DNA of 64,000 nt from Thalassospira alkalitolerans (GCF_002115745.1 NZ_JFKB01000001.1:372001-436000); one strand, 5' to 3'. Counted from the stretch's first letter, positions 33,210 to 44,339 are shown. Notes: generated by a model from the sequence alone, not told the origin. Numbers and translations are program-made.

Positions 33210-34772
33210 ATGGAAGCAACTTCGGGAATGCCGCGGCCGGAGCTTCTGCAAGTTGCAGATGCCGTTGCCCGTGAAAAAGGCATTGATCGTGAAGAAGTTC
33301 TTGGTGCAATGGAACAGGCCATTCAAAAGGCCGGTCGTTCCAGATATGGCCATGAGCATGATATCCGTGCTCATATCGACCGCAAAACCGGTGAAATCAA
33401 GCTGGCGCGTTTTGTCGAGGTCACGGATGACATCGAAAATGACTTCACTCAGATGTCGCTGGAACAGGCGCGTATTCGGAACGAGAATATTCAGCTTGGT
33501 GAATTCCTGATTGATCCGTTGCCGCCGATTGATTTCGGTCGTATCGCCGCACAGACCGCCAAGCAGGTTATTGTTCAAAAAGTACGTGACGCAGAACGCG
33601 AACGTCAGTTTGAAGAATACAAAGATCGTGCTGGTGAAGTTATCAACGGTCTCGTCAAGCGTGTTGAATTTGGCAATATCCTGATCGATCTGGGTCGTGC
33701 AGAAGCCATTTTGCGCCGCGAAGAACTGATTCCGCGTGAAACTGTACGTCAGGGTGATCGCGTTCGTGCGCTGATCCTTGATGTGCGCCGCGAACAGCGT
33801 GGCCCGCAGATCTTCCTGTCGCGTACCCATCCGACCTTTATGGCAAAATTGTTTGCCCAGGAAGTGCCGGAAATTTACGACAATATCATCGAGATCAAAT
33901 CGGTTGCCCGTGATCCGGGTTCGCGCGCCAAGATTTCGGTTCAGTCGTCTGATCATTCGATTGATCCGGTCGGTGCCTGTGTCGGTATGCGCGGTTCGCG
34001 TGTACAGGCCGTGGTTGCCGAACTTCAAGGCGAGAAAATCGATATCATCCAGTGGTCGGAAGATCCGGCAACTTTCGTGGTTAATGCTTTGGCCCCGGCT
34101 GAGGTGACCAAGGTTGTTATCGATGAAGAAACCAACCGTATCGCCGTTGTCGTTCCGGACGATCAGCTAAGCCTTGCCATTGGCCGTCGTGGTCAGAATG
34201 TGCGCTTGGCTTCGCAGTTGACCGGCTGGGATATCGATATTCTGACCGAGGAAGACGAAAGCCAACGTCGTCAGGAAGAATCACTCAAGCGTGCGGAAAT
34301 GTTCATTACCGCCCTTGATGTTGACGAAGTTGTTGCACATCTTTTGGTCGCCGAAGGCTTTACCTCGATCGAGGAAGTTGGTTACGTGCCGTTGGCCGAG
34401 CTGGCAGAAATCGAAGGTTTCGAAGAAGAAATCGCCGAGGAACTGCGCAATCGTGCACGAAGCTACCTTGCCGAAGAAGCGGATCGTCTTCAGAAGCGTC
34501 GCGAGGAACTTAAAGTTGCCGATGACCTTGTCGAATTTGGTGATCTGTCGCTGGCAGTTGTCGTGCGTCTTGGCGAAAACGATGTTAAAAATCTTGAAAA
34601 CTTCGCCGATCTCGCAAGCGATGAGTTGATCGAATATGTTGGTGATGCGGATAATATCACCATGGATCAGGCGAATGACCTGATCATGAACGCACGTCGT
34701 CAACTTGGCTGGTTCGAAGGGCTTGAAGAAGAAGCCGCCGAGGAAGCAGAAGTTGAAAGTGAAGAGGCTTAA
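33210..34772 (+). CDS. nusA: Transcription termination/antitermination factor NusA
   Basis: NusA binds RNA polymerase and nascent RNA to control pausing, termination and rRNA antitermination. The N-terminal polymerase-binding domain (residues ~1-130), S1 domain (VNGLVKRVEFGNILIDLGRAEAIL), two KH domains (PVGACVGMRGSRVQAVVAEL; LAIGRRGQNVRLASQLTGWDI) and acidic C-terminal HhH repeats (after ~350) are all present. ATG 33210 is preceded by AGAGG; an in-frame TTG lies two codons earlier. The protein is 520 aa. Confidence 0.97.
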   Translation: MEATSGMPRPELLQVADAVAREKGIDREEVLGAMEQAIQKAGRSRYGHEHDIRAHIDRKTGEIKLARFVEVTDDIENDFTQMSLEQARIRNENIQLGEFLIDPLPPIDFGRIAAQTAKQVIVQKVRDAERERQFEEYKDRAGEVINGLVKRVEFGNILIDLGRAEAILRREELIPRETVRQGDRVRALILDVRREQRGPQIFLSRTHPTFMAKLFAQEVPEIYDNIIEIKSVARDPGSRAKISVQSSDHSIDPVGACVGMRGSRVQAVVAELQGEKIDIIQWSEDPATFVVNALAPAEVTKVVIDEETNRIAVVVPDDQLSLAIGRRGQNVRLASQLTGWDIDILTEEDESQRRQEESLKRAEMFITALDVDEVVAHLLVAEGFTSIEEVGYVPLAELAEIEGFEEEIAEELRNRARSYLAEEADRLQKRREELKVADDLVEFGDLSLAVVVRLGENDVKNLENFADLASDELIEYVGDADNITMDQANDLIMNARRQLGWFEGLEEEAAEEAEVESEEA

Positions 34773-34790
34773 GGCCGATCGGAGGACGCC

Positions 34791-35381
34791 ATGTCGCATC
34801 GTAAAGGCGGCAAGGTAGCCGAGGTTCCGGAACGCCGGTGCATTGTCACCGGCGACGTCCGGCCCAAGGAAGATCTTCTCAGGATTGTGATAGGACCGGA
34901 TAATACGGTCGTTCCCGATCTTGAGGAACGGTTGCCGGGACGGGGATTATGGTTGTGCCCGTCGCGGGATGTGATAAATACCGCCTGTGCAAAGAATGCT
35001 TTTGCCAAGGCGGCACGGCAGAAAGTTGTGGTTGACCCTGCGCTGGCTGACCGGATCGAGAAGCTTTTGCTTCAGAAAAGTCTCGATCTGCTGTCGCTCG
35101 CGCGGCGTGCTGGTCAGGCCGTTGCCGGATACGAAAAAGTCCGCTCCCAGATTAACGAGGGTGCGGCAATGATATTGGCAGCCCGAGATGGTGCTGCGGA
35201 CGGAAAATCCAAGATCGAGGCGAAGGCCCGGGATCTGCCGATTTATACCGTTCTGGATGCTGCCGAGATTGGCGCGGCCTTTGGCCGCGATAAAGCAGTA
35301 CATGTGGCTGTTGCGCCGGGCGGACTGGCAAAACAGCTGGGCCGCTCGCTTAGGCGGCTAAAAGGATTTCGCGCGGTCTGA
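34791..35381 (+). CDS. ylxR: YlxR-domain (DUF448) RNA-binding protein with L7Ae-like half
   Basis: The N-terminal YlxR domain ([24 protein letters not shown], with [11 protein letters not shown]) is followed from about residue 95 by an L7Ae/YlxQ-like RNA-binding domain ([18 protein letters not shown]). In Gram-positives these are two separate genes; the fused form is usual in alphaproteobacteria. It sits in the standard place between nusA and infB and probably acts in RNA or ribosome metabolism. Size 196 aa. Confidence 0.88.
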   Translation: MSHRKGGKVAEVPERRCIVTGDVRPKEDLLRIVIGPDNTVVPDLEERLPGRGLWLCPSRDVINTACAKNAFAKAARQKVVVDPALADRIEKLLLQKSLDLLSLARRAGQAVAGYEKVRSQINEGAAMILAARDGAADGKSKIEAKARDLPIYTVLDAAEIGAAFGRDKAVHVAVAPGGLAKQLGRSLRRLKGFRAV

Positions 35382-35461
35382 ATGCAGGCTTGCGCAGAAC
35401 GGACAGGACAGGACAGGCAAACGATGCCAGTCCCGCAGGAAATGAGGAAGTTGGACGGATT

Positions 35462-38185
35462 ATGAGTGATCGCGATCAGGAGAAGAAACCGCTGAGCCTC
35501 AACAGATCGAAACTTGAACTGAGCAAGACGGTCGAGGCTGGGCAGGTGCGGCAAAGCTTCTCGCATGGACGGTCCAAATCTGTGACTGTCGAAGTGCGCA
35601 AGAAGCGGACTTTCGAAAAGAACGAATCCGGTCGCTTCCGTGAAGTGAAGAAGGATGCGCTTGCCGAGGAGCAACCGGTACAGCAGCAACAGCCTGATGC
35701 TTCGGCACCAGCGCCTGCACCGGTAGCTAAGCCAGCAGCCAAGCCGGTAGCCAAGCCTGCTCCGGCTAAACAATCGCGCCCGGCCAGAAAGCCGCGTCAG
35801 GTTGAAGATCAGAGCAAGCTGACCGATGGCGAGCGTGCCGTACGTATGGCAGCGCTTAAAGCATCTGAAGTGCGCCGCAAGCAGGAAGAAGCTGCTGCCG
35901 CTGAACTTGCTGTTCAGGAAAGCAAGCGCAAGGCTGAAGAAGCAGAGCGCCTTAAGCAGGAAGAAGCTGTAGCTGCCAAAGCTGCGGCTGATGCTGTTGC
36001 GCAGGGCAAGGATGCCCCGGTTTCGGTTGAAGATGTTGAAAAGACAATTGCAGCGTCAACGACCAAAGGAAAATCCAAGCCAAAACCGACTGCTGTTGCG
36101 AAAAAACAAGAAAACATTATGCCCGGTGAGCCGGGTGAACCGATGGTTCCCGAAGAGCGTCGCCGTGTTGATCCGTCCACTGTGAAGCCGAAAAGCCGCA
36201 AGGAACTGGACGAGGAAGAAGCCCGCACGGTTGCCGCACGCAAGCGCGCCGAGGAAGAAGCCCTTGGCCGTGCTGCACGTACCAAAGGTGACGAAGGTCG
36301 CCGTCGTGGCAAGCTTTCGATCAACAATGCGATGTCCAATGATGAAGGCGGTCGTCGTCGTTCGATGGCGTCGATCAAACGCCAGCAGGCTAAAACCAAA
36401 GCCCGTATGCAGGGTCAGCAGAAGCCGAAAGAAAAAGTTGTACGTGATGTGATTGTTCCGGACGTGATTACCGTTCAGGACCTTGCAAACCGTATGGCGG
36501 AACGTGCAACTGATGTGATCAAGGCCCTTATGGGACTTGGCATCATGGCAACCATCAATCAGAGCCTGGATCCAGATACCGCACAACTGGTTGTCGAAGA
36601 ATTCGGCCACAAGATGAAGCGCGTTTCGGATGCCGACGTTGAAGAAGCACTGGTCAGTGCAGATGACAACGACGATCAGCTGATTGGTCGTCCGCCGGTC
36701 GTGACCGTTATGGGCCACGTTGACCATGGTAAAACCTCGTTGCTTGATGCGTTGCGTAAAACCGACGTTGTCAGCGGTGAAGCCGGTGGCATTACCCAGC
36801 ATATCGGTGCCTATCAGGTGACGATGGCAGCTGGTTCGAAAATCACCTTTATTGATACCCCGGGGCACGCTGCATTTACCGAAATGCGGTCACGCGGTGC
36901 CAAGGTTACCGATATTGTTGTTCTGGTTGTTGCAGCCGACGACTCGGTCATGCCACAGACCATCGAAGCCATCAACCATGCAAAGGCTGCTGGCGTTCCG
37001 ATGATCATCGCGATCAACAAGATCGACAAGCCGGGTGCGAACCCGTCCAAGGTGAAAACCGAACTGCTGCAGCATGAAGTCGTCGTCGAGGAAATGGGCG
37101 GTGAGGTTCAGTGTCTTGAAGTTTCGGCCAAACAGGGCCTTGGCCTGACCGAACTTGAAGAAGCTATTCTGTTGCAGGCAGAGGTTCTTGACCTTAAAGC
37201 CAACCCGGGACGTGTTGCCGACGGTGTTGTCGTTGAAGCCCGCATGGAAAAAGGCCGTGGCCCGGTTGCTACTGTTTTGGTTCAGCGCGGTACGCTTAAA
37301 AACGGTGATATCTTTGTTACCGGTCCTGAGTGGGGCCGTGTGCGTGCATTGGTCAATGATCATGGTGTTCGCATCGAAGAAGCCATTCCGGGGATGCCGG
37401 TTGAAGTAACCGGCCTGAACGGGGTTCCGTCTGCTGGTGATGACTTTGTGGTTGTCGAAAACGAAGCCAAGGCGCGTGAAGTTTCTGATTACCGTCAGCG
37501 TCGCATTCGTGAAACCCAGGCTGCGGCAATGAAGAAATCCGCGCTTGAAAACATGTTTGCAACGTCGGGCGAAGTCAAAGAACTGCCGATCGTTATCAAG
37601 GGTGACGTGCAGGGTTCTGTCGAAGCTCTTATCGGTACCCTGCAAAAATTGGGTAACGAGGAAGTCAGCGTCCGTGTTCTGCATAGTGGCGTTGGCGGGA
37701 TTAACGAATCGGATGTCACGCTTGCCCGTGCATCGAACGCGCTGATCATTGGTTTTAACGTTCGTGCCAACCAGCAGGCTCGTGAACAGTCCCGTCGTGA
37801 TAACGTGGATATTCGCTATTATTCGATCATCTATGATGTTGCAGACGATATTAAAAAGATGCTGTCGGGCATGCTGTCACCGGAAGTTCGCGAGAAATTC
37901 CTGGGTTACGCAGAAATCCGCGACGTCTTTACAATTTCGGGCAACAAAATTGCTGGTTGTATGGTTACCGAAGGTACGGTCAAACGTGGTGCGGGTGTTC
38001 GCCTGCTTCGCGACAATATCGTGATCCATACGGGCGATCTGTCGACATTGCGCCGCTTCAAGGATGAAGTAAAAGACGTCCGCGAGGGCTATGAATGTGG
38101 CATGTCGTTTGCCAAGTATAATGATCTGCAGGTCGGCGATATGATCGAGTGCTTCGAGCAAGAGGAGATCGCCGTCGAACTTTAA
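35462..38185 (+). CDS. infB: Translation initiation factor IF-2
   Basis: IF-2 is the GTPase that brings fMet-tRNA to the 30S subunit. A long charged, Ala/Lys/Glu-rich N-terminal part (residues ~1-390) precedes the G domain with G1 [10 protein letters not shown]3 DTPGHAAF and G4 NKID, then the C-terminal tRNA-binding domains. ATG 35462 has GGAAGTTGGACGG upstream and gives 907 aa; an upstream open frame to 35390 is less likely. Confidence 0.97.
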   Translation: MSDRDQEKKPLSLNRSKLELSKTVEAGQVRQSFSHGRSKSVTVEVRKKRTFEKNESGRFREVKKDALAEEQPVQQQQPDASAPAPAPVAKPAAKPVAKPAPAKQSRPARKPRQVEDQSKLTDGERAVRMAALKASEVRRKQEEAAAAELAVQESKRKAEEAERLKQEEAVAAKAAADAVAQGKDAPVSVEDVEKTIAASTTKGKSKPKPTAVAKKQENIMPGEPGEPMVPEERRRVDPSTVKPKSRKELDEEEARTVAARKRAEEEALGRAARTKGDEGRRRGKLSINNAMSNDEGGRRRSMASIKRQQAKTKARMQGQQKPKEKVVRDVIVPDVITVQDLANRMAERATDVIKALMGLGIMATINQSLDPDTAQLVVEEFGHKMKRVSDADVEEALVSADDNDDQLIGRPPVVTVMGHVDHGKTSLLDALRKTDVVSGEAGGITQHIGAYQVTMAAGSKITFIDTPGHAAFTEMRSRGAKVTDIVVLVVAADDSVMPQTIEAINHAKAAGVPMIIAINKIDKPGANPSKVKTELLQHEVVVEEMGGEVQCLEVSAKQGLGLTELEEAILLQAEVLDLKANPGRVADGVVVEARMEKGRGPVATVLVQRGTLKNGDIFVTGPEWGRVRALVNDHGVRIEEAIPGMPVEVTGLNGVPSAGDDFVVVENEAKAREVSDYRQRRIRETQAAAMKKSALENMFATSGEVKELPIVIKGDVQGSVEALIGTLQKLGNEEVSVRVLHSGVGGINESDVTLARASNALIIGFNVRANQQAREQSRRDNVDIRYYSIIYDVADDIKKMLSGMLSPEVREKFLGYAEIRDVFTISGNKIAGCMVTEGTVKRGAGVRLLRDNIVIHTGDLSTLRRFKDEVKDVREGYECGMSFAKYNDLQVGDMIECFEQEEIAVEL

Positions 38186-38202
38186 GACGGTGGATTGACA
38201 AT

Positions 38203-38622
38203 ATGGCGAAGCAACCGGCCAAAGCACCAAGCCAGCGACAGTTGCGCGTGGCGGAGGAAATCCGCCAGGCCCTGTCGCGAGCGCTTGAGCGTGGAGACAT
38301 TTATGACCCGGAACTGACCCGGCGCCCGGTAACCATTACCGGCGTCAGTCTGAGTCCGGACATGCGTAATGCTATGGTATCCTTTACGCCACTTGGCGGG
38401 GGCGAGGTGGAAACCTCGCTTAAGGCGCTGACGCGCCAGAAGGGCCATCTGCGTAATCATGTGGCGCATACAGTTCATATGAAATACGTACCGGCATTGC
38501 GATTTATTGAAGACAAAAGTTTCGATGTCGCCGACCATATTGGTGCCCTCCTGCGTGACCCACATGTCGCACAGGATCTTGCCGCCGATCCGTCGGGCGA
38601 CCCTGAGAATGAGGAAGACTGA
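38203..38622 (+). CDS. rbfA: Ribosome-binding factor A
   Basis: RbfA is a KH-like 30S assembly and cold-adaptation factor. The sequence SQRQLRVAEEIRQALSRALERGDIYDPEL and later LRFIEDKSFDVADHIGALL are typical. ATG 38203 gives 139 aa. It begins 17 bases after infB and overlaps truB by one base (TGATG). Confidence 0.94.
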   Translation: MAKQPAKAPSQRQLRVAEEIRQALSRALERGDIYDPELTRRPVTITGVSLSPDMRNAMVSFTPLGGGEVETSLKALTRQKGHLRNHVAHTVHMKYVPALRFIEDKSFDVADHIGALLRDPHVAQDLAADPSGDPENEED

Positions 38623-39548
38623 TGGCGCGTCGGCGTCGCGGTAGAAGCATTAACGGCTGGCTGGCTGTCGACAAACCGCTTGAGATCACGTCTTCGACGG
38701 TGGTCAACAAGGTGCGTCGTTTGCTTGATGCAGCAAAAGCCGGTCACGGCGGGACACTTGACCCGCTGGCGACAGGTGTACTGCCGATTGCCTTTGGCGA
38801 AGCAACAAAAACTGTTGCCTATGTCATGGATGGCAGCAAAAGTTATCGTGTAACGCTGAAATTCGGCGAAGCACGTAGCACGGACGATGCCGAAGGCGAC
38901 GTTATCGCCACATCGGATCATCGTCCGGACGCAGAAGAAATCAAGGCTGTGCTGGGAGAGTTTACGGGCGAAATCCAGCAGGTGCCGCCAAAGTTTTCGG
39001 CGATCAAGGTCAATGGCAAACGTGCCTATGATCTTGCGCGTCGCGATGAAGACGTGGTGCTTAAACCGCGTCCGATTCTGATCAAGGATCTTCGACTGGT
39101 CGATATGCCGGATCGCGATCATGCCGTTTTCGAAGTTATTTCGGGAAAAGGGGCATATATGCGGTCTTTGGCGCGCGATATTGCGCTGCGCCTTGGTAGT
39201 GTCGGCTATATATCCGCTCTTCGCCGGACGTCGGCGGGACCGTTTCCTGAAACAAGCTCTATTCCGCTTGAGGAATTGCTTGCCATGGAACCGGATGCGG
39301 TGTTGGAGAAATTGCTTCCGGTCGAGACCGCGCTGGACGACATCCCGGCGCTGGCCCTGACCGAAGTCGAAGCGCAGCGGCTTGCTTCTGGCCAACCCGT
39401 TGGGTTGTTGGCGGTGGCAAAGCGCAGTTGCCTCGAAACGCCCGTCGTGCAGGACGAAATCGTCTGTGCCATGCTTGATAACCGCGCGGTTGCGTTGGTC
39501 GAGATCTGTGGCAGCGAAATTCGGCCTGTACGTGTTTTTAATCTCTAA
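38622..39548 (+). CDS. truB: tRNA pseudouridine55 synthase TruB
   Basis: TruB makes pseudouridine-55 in the T-loop of tRNAs. The catalytic D47 lies in the motif [11 protein letters not shown], preceded by [13 protein letters not shown]. Length is 308 aa. A start overlapping the rbfA stop and a 17-base gap to rpsO indicate co-transcription. Confidence 0.96.
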   Translation: MARRRRGRSINGWLAVDKPLEITSSTVVNKVRRLLDAAKAGHGGTLDPLATGVLPIAFGEATKTVAYVMDGSKSYRVTLKFGEARSTDDAEGDVIATSDHRPDAEEIKAVLGEFTGEIQQVPPKFSAIKVNGKRAYDLARRDEDVVLKPRPILIKDLRLVDMPDRDHAVFEVISGKGAYMRSLARDIALRLGSVGYISALRRTSAGPFPETSSIPLEELLAMEPDAVLEKLLPVETALDDIPALALTEVEAQRLASGQPVGLLAVAKRSCLETPVVQDEIVCAMLDNRAVALVEICGSEIRPVRVFNL

Positions 39549-39565
39549 AGGCGAAAGGATGCCCG

Positions 39566-39835
39566 ATGTCGATTACTGCTGAACGCAAAGCCGAGCTGAT
39601 CAAAGAATATGCTCAGAAAGACGGTGACACCGGTTCCCCTGAAGTTCAGGTTTCAATCCTGACCGAACGGATCAAGAACCTGACCGAACACATGAAAGAA
39701 CACAAACACGACTTCCATAGTCGTCGTGGTCTTCTCATGATGGTTGGCCAGCGTCGTCGCTTGCTGAAATATCTGCAGCGTAAAGACCAGTCGCGCTACG
39801 AAACTGTTATCGAGCGCCTCGGTCTTCGTCGCTAA
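39566..39835 (+). CDS. rpsO: 30S ribosomal protein S15
   Basis: S15 binds the 16S rRNA central domain early in assembly. The 89 aa protein has the full family sequence, including [24 protein letters not shown] and [20 protein letters not shown]. It has a strong SD (AAAGGATG region) and is followed by an intrinsic terminator, then pnp, the classic order. Confidence 0.98.
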   Translation: MSITAERKAELIKEYAQKDGDTGSPEVQVSILTERIKNLTEHMKEHKHDFHSRRGLLMMVGQRRRLLKYLQRKDQSRYETVIERLGLRR

Positions 39836-39845
39836 TTTTAAATTG

Positions 39846-39883
39846 CGGCGGAGTGGTTTATCCTCTCCGCCGTCGTTTTTTTT
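39846..39883 (+). terminator. Intrinsic terminator after rpsO
   Basis: CGGCGGAG (39846-39853) pairs with CTCCGCCG (39865-39872), followed within three bases by eight T. It lies 11 bases after the rpsO stop. Confidence 0.9.
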
Positions 39884-39957
39884 ATTGTCCCGAGCGGATC
39901 GGGCAACACGGGAAAGCAGGGTCGGATGGGCCGATCTGTTTTGCTTGGTCCGGACCC

Positions 39958-39995
39958 ATTAATTATGCAGCTTTTATGAAAGCCTCATAATTAAT
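39958..39995 (+). promoter_or_regulatory. Long hairpin in the pnp leader
   Basis: ATTAATTATG (39958-39967) pairs perfectly with CATAATTAAT (39986-39995), and GCTTT/AAAGC (39970-39974, 39979-39983) forms an inner stem. It lies 63 bases before the pnp start. In E. coli, RNase III cuts a pnp leader hairpin and PNPase then represses its own translation; this could be the equivalent. Confidence 0.6.
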
Positions 39996-40058
39996 GTGTT
40001 CGGAACTCGTGTATGACTATCCGGGTCCGCTGAAGGTTTGGAAGAGGAAGAGAAAATA

Positions 40059-42185
40059 ATGTTTAATATCGTCCGCAAGGAAATGCAGTGGGGCAACGCC
40101 AAACTGGTTCTGGAAACCGGTAAGGTCGCGCGTCAGGCTGACGGTGCCGTTATGGTTACCTATGGCGAAACTGTTGTTCTGTGTACCGCTGTTGGTGCCA
40201 AGTCTCCGCGTCCGGATATCGATTTTTTCCCGATGACCGTGAACTATCAGGAAAAAGCCTTTGCAGCCGGTAAAATCCCGGGTGGCTTCTTTAAGCGCGA
40301 AGGTCGTCCTTCAGAAAAAGAAACCCTGGTTTCGCGTCTGATTGACCGTCCGATCCGCCCGCTTTTCCACCCGCAGTACCGTAACGAAACCCAGATCGTT
40401 TGTACCGTTCTGTCCCATGACATGGAAAACGATCCGGACGTGGTTGCCATGATTGGTGCCTCGGCGGCGTTGACCATTTCCGGCCTTCCGTTCCTTGGCC
40501 CGATTGCTGCGGCACGTGTTGGTTACAAAGACGGCGAATACACTCTGAACCCGTCACCGGAATCGGTTAAAGAAAGCGATCTTGATCTGATTGTTGCCGG
40601 TACTCGTGATGGCGTGATGATGGTTGAATCTGAAGCCAGCGAGCTTTCGGAAGAAATCATGCTTGGTGCTGTTAAATTTGGCCATGAACAGTTCCAGTCG
40701 GTTCTTGACCTGATCATTGATCTGGCCGAAGACGCTGCCAAAGAGCCGCGTGCCATTGCTGAACTTCCGGATGGCTATGATGCGCTGGCCGCAAAAGTTG
40801 CTTCTATCGGCACCGATGCTCTGACCAAGGCTTATGGCCATGTTGTCAAACAGGAGCGTTCTGCTGCTATTGCCGAAGCCAAGGCTGAAATCGTTGCCAA
40901 ACTGGCCAGCGAAGAAATTGCTGACGATCTTAAAGGCAAGATTTCCACGGTTATCAAAAACCTGGAAAAAGACATCGTTCGCGGTGCAATCCTGAAAACC
41001 GGCAAACGTATTGACGGTCGTTCGGGTTCGGACGTTCGCCCGATCATTGGCGAAGTTTCGGTCCTGCCGCGTTCGCACGGTTCGGCGATCTTCACCCGTG
41101 GCGAGACCCAGGCGCTTGCAGTTGCGACCCTTGGTACCGGCCAGGATGAACAGATCGTTGATGCACTTGACGGTGAATACCGTGAAAACTTTATGCTGCA
41201 TTACAACTTCCCGCCCTACTCGGTTGGTGAAGCTGGTCGCATGGGTTCGCCGGGACGTCGTGAAATCGGCCATGGTAAACTGGCATGGCGCGCCATTCAT
41301 CCGTTGATGCCGACCAAGGATCAGTTCCCTTATACGGTTCGTATCGTTTCGGAAGTTACCGAATCAAACGGTTCGTCCTCGATGGCGACTGTTTGCGCAA
41401 CCTCGCTTGCAATGATGGATGCCGGTGTTCCGCTGGCAACCCCGGTTGCCGGTATTGCCATGGGCCTGATCAAGGAAGACGACGATTTCGCCGTTCTTTC
41501 CGACATCATGGGTGACGAAGATCACCTTGGCGACATGGACTTCAAGGTTGCAGGTACCGAAAACGGTATTACCTCGCTTCAGATGGACATCAAAATTACG
41601 TCGGTTACCCAGGAAATCATGAAGATCGCTTTGGGCCAGGCCCGTGATGGTCGTCTGCATATTCTTGGTGAAATGTCCAAAGCACTGCCAGAAGCACGTG
41701 GTGAAGTTTCGGACAATGCGCCGACCATCACCCAGTTCTCGATCCCGCGCGACAAGATCCGTGACGTTATCGGTTCAGGCGGCAAGGTCATTCGTGAAAT
41801 CTGCGAAGAAACCGGTGCGAAAGTCGATATCGAAGACGATGGCTCGATCACTGTGGCACATACCGATGGTGCCAAAGGCAAGCAGGCTGTTGATTGGATC
41901 AAATCGATCGTTGCAGAACCTGAATTGAACCATATCTATGATGGTAAGGTTGTTAAAGCTGTTGATTTTGGCGCCTTCGTCAACTTCTTCGGTGCACGCG
42001 ATGGTCTGGTTCATATCTCTGAACTGGCTCAGGAACGCGTCAAACAGGTTTCTGATGTCGTCAAAGACGGCGATGCGGTCAAGGTTAAGGTCATCGGTTT
42101 TGATGATCGCGGCAAGATCAAATTGTCGATGAAACGCGTTGACCAGGAAACCGGTGCCGATCTTGAAGCCGGCGACGCTGAATAA
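40059..42185 (+). CDS. pnp: Polyribonucleotide nucleotidyltransferase (PNPase)
   Basis: PNPase is the phosphorolytic 3'-5' exoribonuclease of the degradosome. Two RNase PH domains (N-terminal to ~220, second from ~310 with [13 protein letters not shown] and the catalytic region [17 protein letters not shown]) flank an alpha-helical domain, followed by KH ([29 protein letters not shown]) and S1 ([30 protein letters not shown]). ATG 40059 gives 708 aa. It is preceded by a structured leader. Confidence 0.97.
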   Translation: MFNIVRKEMQWGNAKLVLETGKVARQADGAVMVTYGETVVLCTAVGAKSPRPDIDFFPMTVNYQEKAFAAGKIPGGFFKREGRPSEKETLVSRLIDRPIRPLFHPQYRNETQIVCTVLSHDMENDPDVVAMIGASAALTISGLPFLGPIAAARVGYKDGEYTLNPSPESVKESDLDLIVAGTRDGVMMVESEASELSEEIMLGAVKFGHEQFQSVLDLIIDLAEDAAKEPRAIAELPDGYDALAAKVASIGTDALTKAYGHVVKQERSAAIAEAKAEIVAKLASEEIADDLKGKISTVIKNLEKDIVRGAILKTGKRIDGRSGSDVRPIIGEVSVLPRSHGSAIFTRGETQALAVATLGTGQDEQIVDALDGEYRENFMLHYNFPPYSVGEAGRMGSPGRREIGHGKLAWRAIHPLMPTKDQFPYTVRIVSEVTESNGSSSMATVCATSLAMMDAGVPLATPVAGIAMGLIKEDDDFAVLSDIMGDEDHLGDMDFKVAGTENGITSLQMDIKITSVTQEIMKIALGQARDGRLHILGEMSKALPEARGEVSDNAPTITQFSIPRDKIRDVIGSGGKVIREICEETGAKVDIEDDGSITVAHTDGAKGKQAVDWIKSIVAEPELNHIYDGKVVKAVDFGAFVNFFGARDGLVHISELAQERVKQVSDVVKDGDAVKVKVIGFDDRGKIKLSMKRVDQETGADLEAGDAE

Positions 42186-42199
42186 TCTGATCTGATATA

Positions 42200-42231
42200 C
42201 CGGACGGCGATAATAATAACACGCCGTCCGG
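42200..42231 (+). terminator. Hairpin after pnp
   Basis: CCGGACGGCG (42200-42209) pairs perfectly with CGCCGTCCGG (42222-42231) around an A/T-rich loop. The T-tract is poor, so it may stabilise the 3' end or terminate inefficiently. Confidence 0.6.
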
Positions 42232-42291
42232 GTTCCAAATGCGATGCTTGGGGCATCGCTGGCGATGAAAAGCCGAACGGGAGAGACGAAT

Positions 42292-43686
42292 TTGAAAGCC
42301 CTTAAACCGCTCGTCATGTCGGGAAAAGAGGTCTTGCCGCTGGTTGAAGGTGGCAAGGGCATCGCTGTTACAACGGGTAAAAGTTCCGGCGCATGGGCAG
42401 CTGCTGGTGGCATCGGGACGTTTTCCGCCGTCAATGCCGACTCCTATGACAAAAATGGCAATATGGTTCCGGTTGATTACATCGGAAAAACCCGTGGTGA
42501 ACGCCATCAGGAACTGATCGCCTATGGTATTCGTGGCGGTATTGCTCAGGCACAGATTGCGCATGAAGTTCGCGGCGGCGAAGGCCGCCTGCATATGAAC
42601 GTTCTGTGGGAAATGGGTGGCGCCGAAGAAATTCTGCGCGGCGTGCTTGAAGGGACCAAGGGTCTTGTTCATGGCGTGACCTGTGGGGCTGGCATGCCCT
42701 ATAAAGTGGCGCAGATCGCCGCCCAGTATAGCGTGTATTATTACCCGATCGTTTCGTCGTCACGTGCTTTCCGCGCATTGTGGCTGCGTGCGTATAAGAA
42801 AACTCCGGAATGGCTGGGCGGTGTGGTCTATGAAGATCCATGGCTTGCCGGTGGCCATAATGGGCTATCAAATTCCGAAGATCCTTTGGTTGCTGAAGAC
42901 CCGTTCCCGCGTGTCGCAGAACTTCGGACCTATATGAATTCGGTCGGTTTGCATGATGTTCCGATCATCATGGCCGGTGGGGTTTGGTTCCTGCGTGATT
43001 ACGAAGACTGGCTCGACAATCCGGAAGTCGCACCTGTTGCATTCCAGTACGGGACCCGTCCGCTTCTGACCAAGGAAAGCGAGATTTCCGAAGAATGGAA
43101 AAATCGTCTTCTGTCGTTGCAAGACGGTGATGTTTCGCTGCATAAATTCAGCCCGACCGGTTTCTATAGCTCGGCCGTTCGCAACGATTTTCTCGAAGAT
43201 TTGCATCAGCGTTCCGACCGTCAGGTCCGTTATTCACGTGCCGCAGAAGCCGATCTGCATGTTGGCATTCCGTTGGGCCGTCGTGGTCGTCCGATCTATG
43301 TTCGTGAAGACGATGCTGACAAGGTTCGGGCATGGCTTGCCGCGGGTTATACCGAAGGCATGGCGACCCCGGACGAGACCATGGTCTTTGTCACACCTGA
43401 AAGTGCGCTTGGCATCAAGAAAGATCAGATCGACTGCATGGGTTGTTTGTCGCAATGTGCGTTTTCGAATTGGGAACAGAACGAAGGCACCACAGGCAAG
43501 CGCGCCGATCCGCGTTCATTCTGCATCCAGAAAACCTTGCAGAACATTGCACATGGTGCCGCGGTTGATCATGAACTGATGTTTGCCGGTCACAACGCCT
43601 ATAAATTTGGTCAGGATCCGTTCTATGCCAACGGTTTCGTCCCGACGGTCAAACAGCTGGTTGATCGGATTGCGACTGGCGACTAG
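42292..43686 (+). CDS. Nitronate monooxygenase-like FMN oxidoreductase with C-terminal Cys motif
   Basis: This is a TIM-barrel flavoprotein of the 2-nitropropane dioxygenase/nitronate monooxygenase family (EGGKGIAVTTGKSSGAWAAAGG at the N-terminus; IIMAGGVWF in the barrel). It carries a Cys pair C-MGCLSQ-C near residue 380 that standard monooxygenases lack. The best SD (GGGAGAG, 42279-42285) is six bases before TTG 42292, giving about 464 aa; ATG 42265 and ATG 42244 are alternative starts. Substrate is unknown. Confidence 0.75.
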   Translation: MKALKPLVMSGKEVLPLVEGGKGIAVTTGKSSGAWAAAGGIGTFSAVNADSYDKNGNMVPVDYIGKTRGERHQELIAYGIRGGIAQAQIAHEVRGGEGRLHMNVLWEMGGAEEILRGVLEGTKGLVHGVTCGAGMPYKVAQIAAQYSVYYYPIVSSSRAFRALWLRAYKKTPEWLGGVVYEDPWLAGGHNGLSNSEDPLVAEDPFPRVAELRTYMNSVGLHDVPIIMAGGVWFLRDYEDWLDNPEVAPVAFQYGTRPLLTKESEISEEWKNRLLSLQDGDVSLHKFSPTGFYSSAVRNDFLEDLHQRSDRQVRYSRAAEADLHVGIPLGRRGRPIYVREDDADKVRAWLAAGYTEGMATPDETMVFVTPESALGIKKDQIDCMGCLSQCAFSNWEQNEGTTGKRADPRSFCIQKTLQNIAHGAAVDHELMFAGHNAYKFGQDPFYANGFVPTVKQLVDRIATGD

Positions 43687-43710
43687 GCCAATAAATTAGA
43701 CGCAGATTTC

Positions 43711-43739
43711 AAAAGGGCCGGTATTTCCGGCCCTTTTTT
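43711..43739 (+). terminator. Intrinsic terminator after the flavoprotein gene
   Basis: AAAAGGGCCGG pairs with CCGGCCCTTTT around a TATTT loop, ending in six T. It closes the pnp-side transcription unit ahead of irr. Confidence 0.9.
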
Positions 43740-43891
43740 AATGGGCAGCGGGTCAGTTAACGCTTTGGGATGGTATGATTGGAGTTGATCAAAATCAAAG
43801 AAAGACGCGTAGAGGTTCCCTAATATACGCTTGGATTTAATCGGGAACCGGAACGTAACCGGGCCCGGAATGCGTATGAAGGGACAATTTC

Positions 43892-44332
43892 ATGACGACC
43901 AACCCGCGTCCATATACCCATGCTCTGAACCGTTTGAAAGAGGCCGGATTGCGTCCGACCCGTCAACGTTTGGCATTGGCCCGTTTGCTGTTTGACAATG
44001 GCCATCGCCATATCACAGCTGAACAGCTTCATTCCGAGGCGATGACCCAGAATATAAAGGTTTCGCTGGCAACGGTTTACAACACGTTGCACCAGTTTAC
44101 GGATGCCGATCTTTTGAATGAAATCGTCATTGATTCCGGTCGGTCGTATTTCGATACCAATACCAGCCCGCATTATCATTTCTATTGCGAGGAAGATGGT
44201 ATGTTGTGCGATATTCCCGCCGATGCGGTCCAACTGGCGCGTATTCCGAATATGCCGCGCGGGACTGAGCTGGAATCTGTTGATCTGGTGTTCCGCCTGC
44301 GGCGCCAGTCGGCACGTACTGTTGCTGCTTGA
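43892..44332 (+). CDS. irr: Irr-type heme-responsive Fur-family regulator
   Basis: Irr represses or activates iron and heme genes in alphaproteobacteria and is inactivated or degraded when heme is plentiful. The protein matches Irr rather than Fur in LRPTRQRLALARLLFDNGHRHITAE, VSLATVYNTLHQFTDADLL and SYFDTNTSPHYHFYCE. The Irr His cluster, HHH in rhizobia, is H94-Y95-H96 here. No Cys-Pro heme motif is present at the N-terminus. ATG 43892 follows AAGGG. Length 146 aa. Confidence 0.88.
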   Translation: MTTNPRPYTHALNRLKEAGLRPTRQRLALARLLFDNGHRHITAEQLHSEAMTQNIKVSLATVYNTLHQFTDADLLNEIVIDSGRSYFDTNTSPHYHFYCEEDGMLCDIPADAVQLARIPNMPRGTELESVDLVFRLRRQSARTVAA

Positions 44333-44339
44333 TTGAACG

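Noticed and set aside
32901-34028. Long antisense frame of 375 codons opposite rimP/nusA
   Set aside because: It lies entirely opposite firm genes, contains low-complexity aromatic runs and matches no family.
36056-36868. Antisense frame opposite infB
   Set aside because: It mirrors the biased N-terminal codons of infB and has no RBS.
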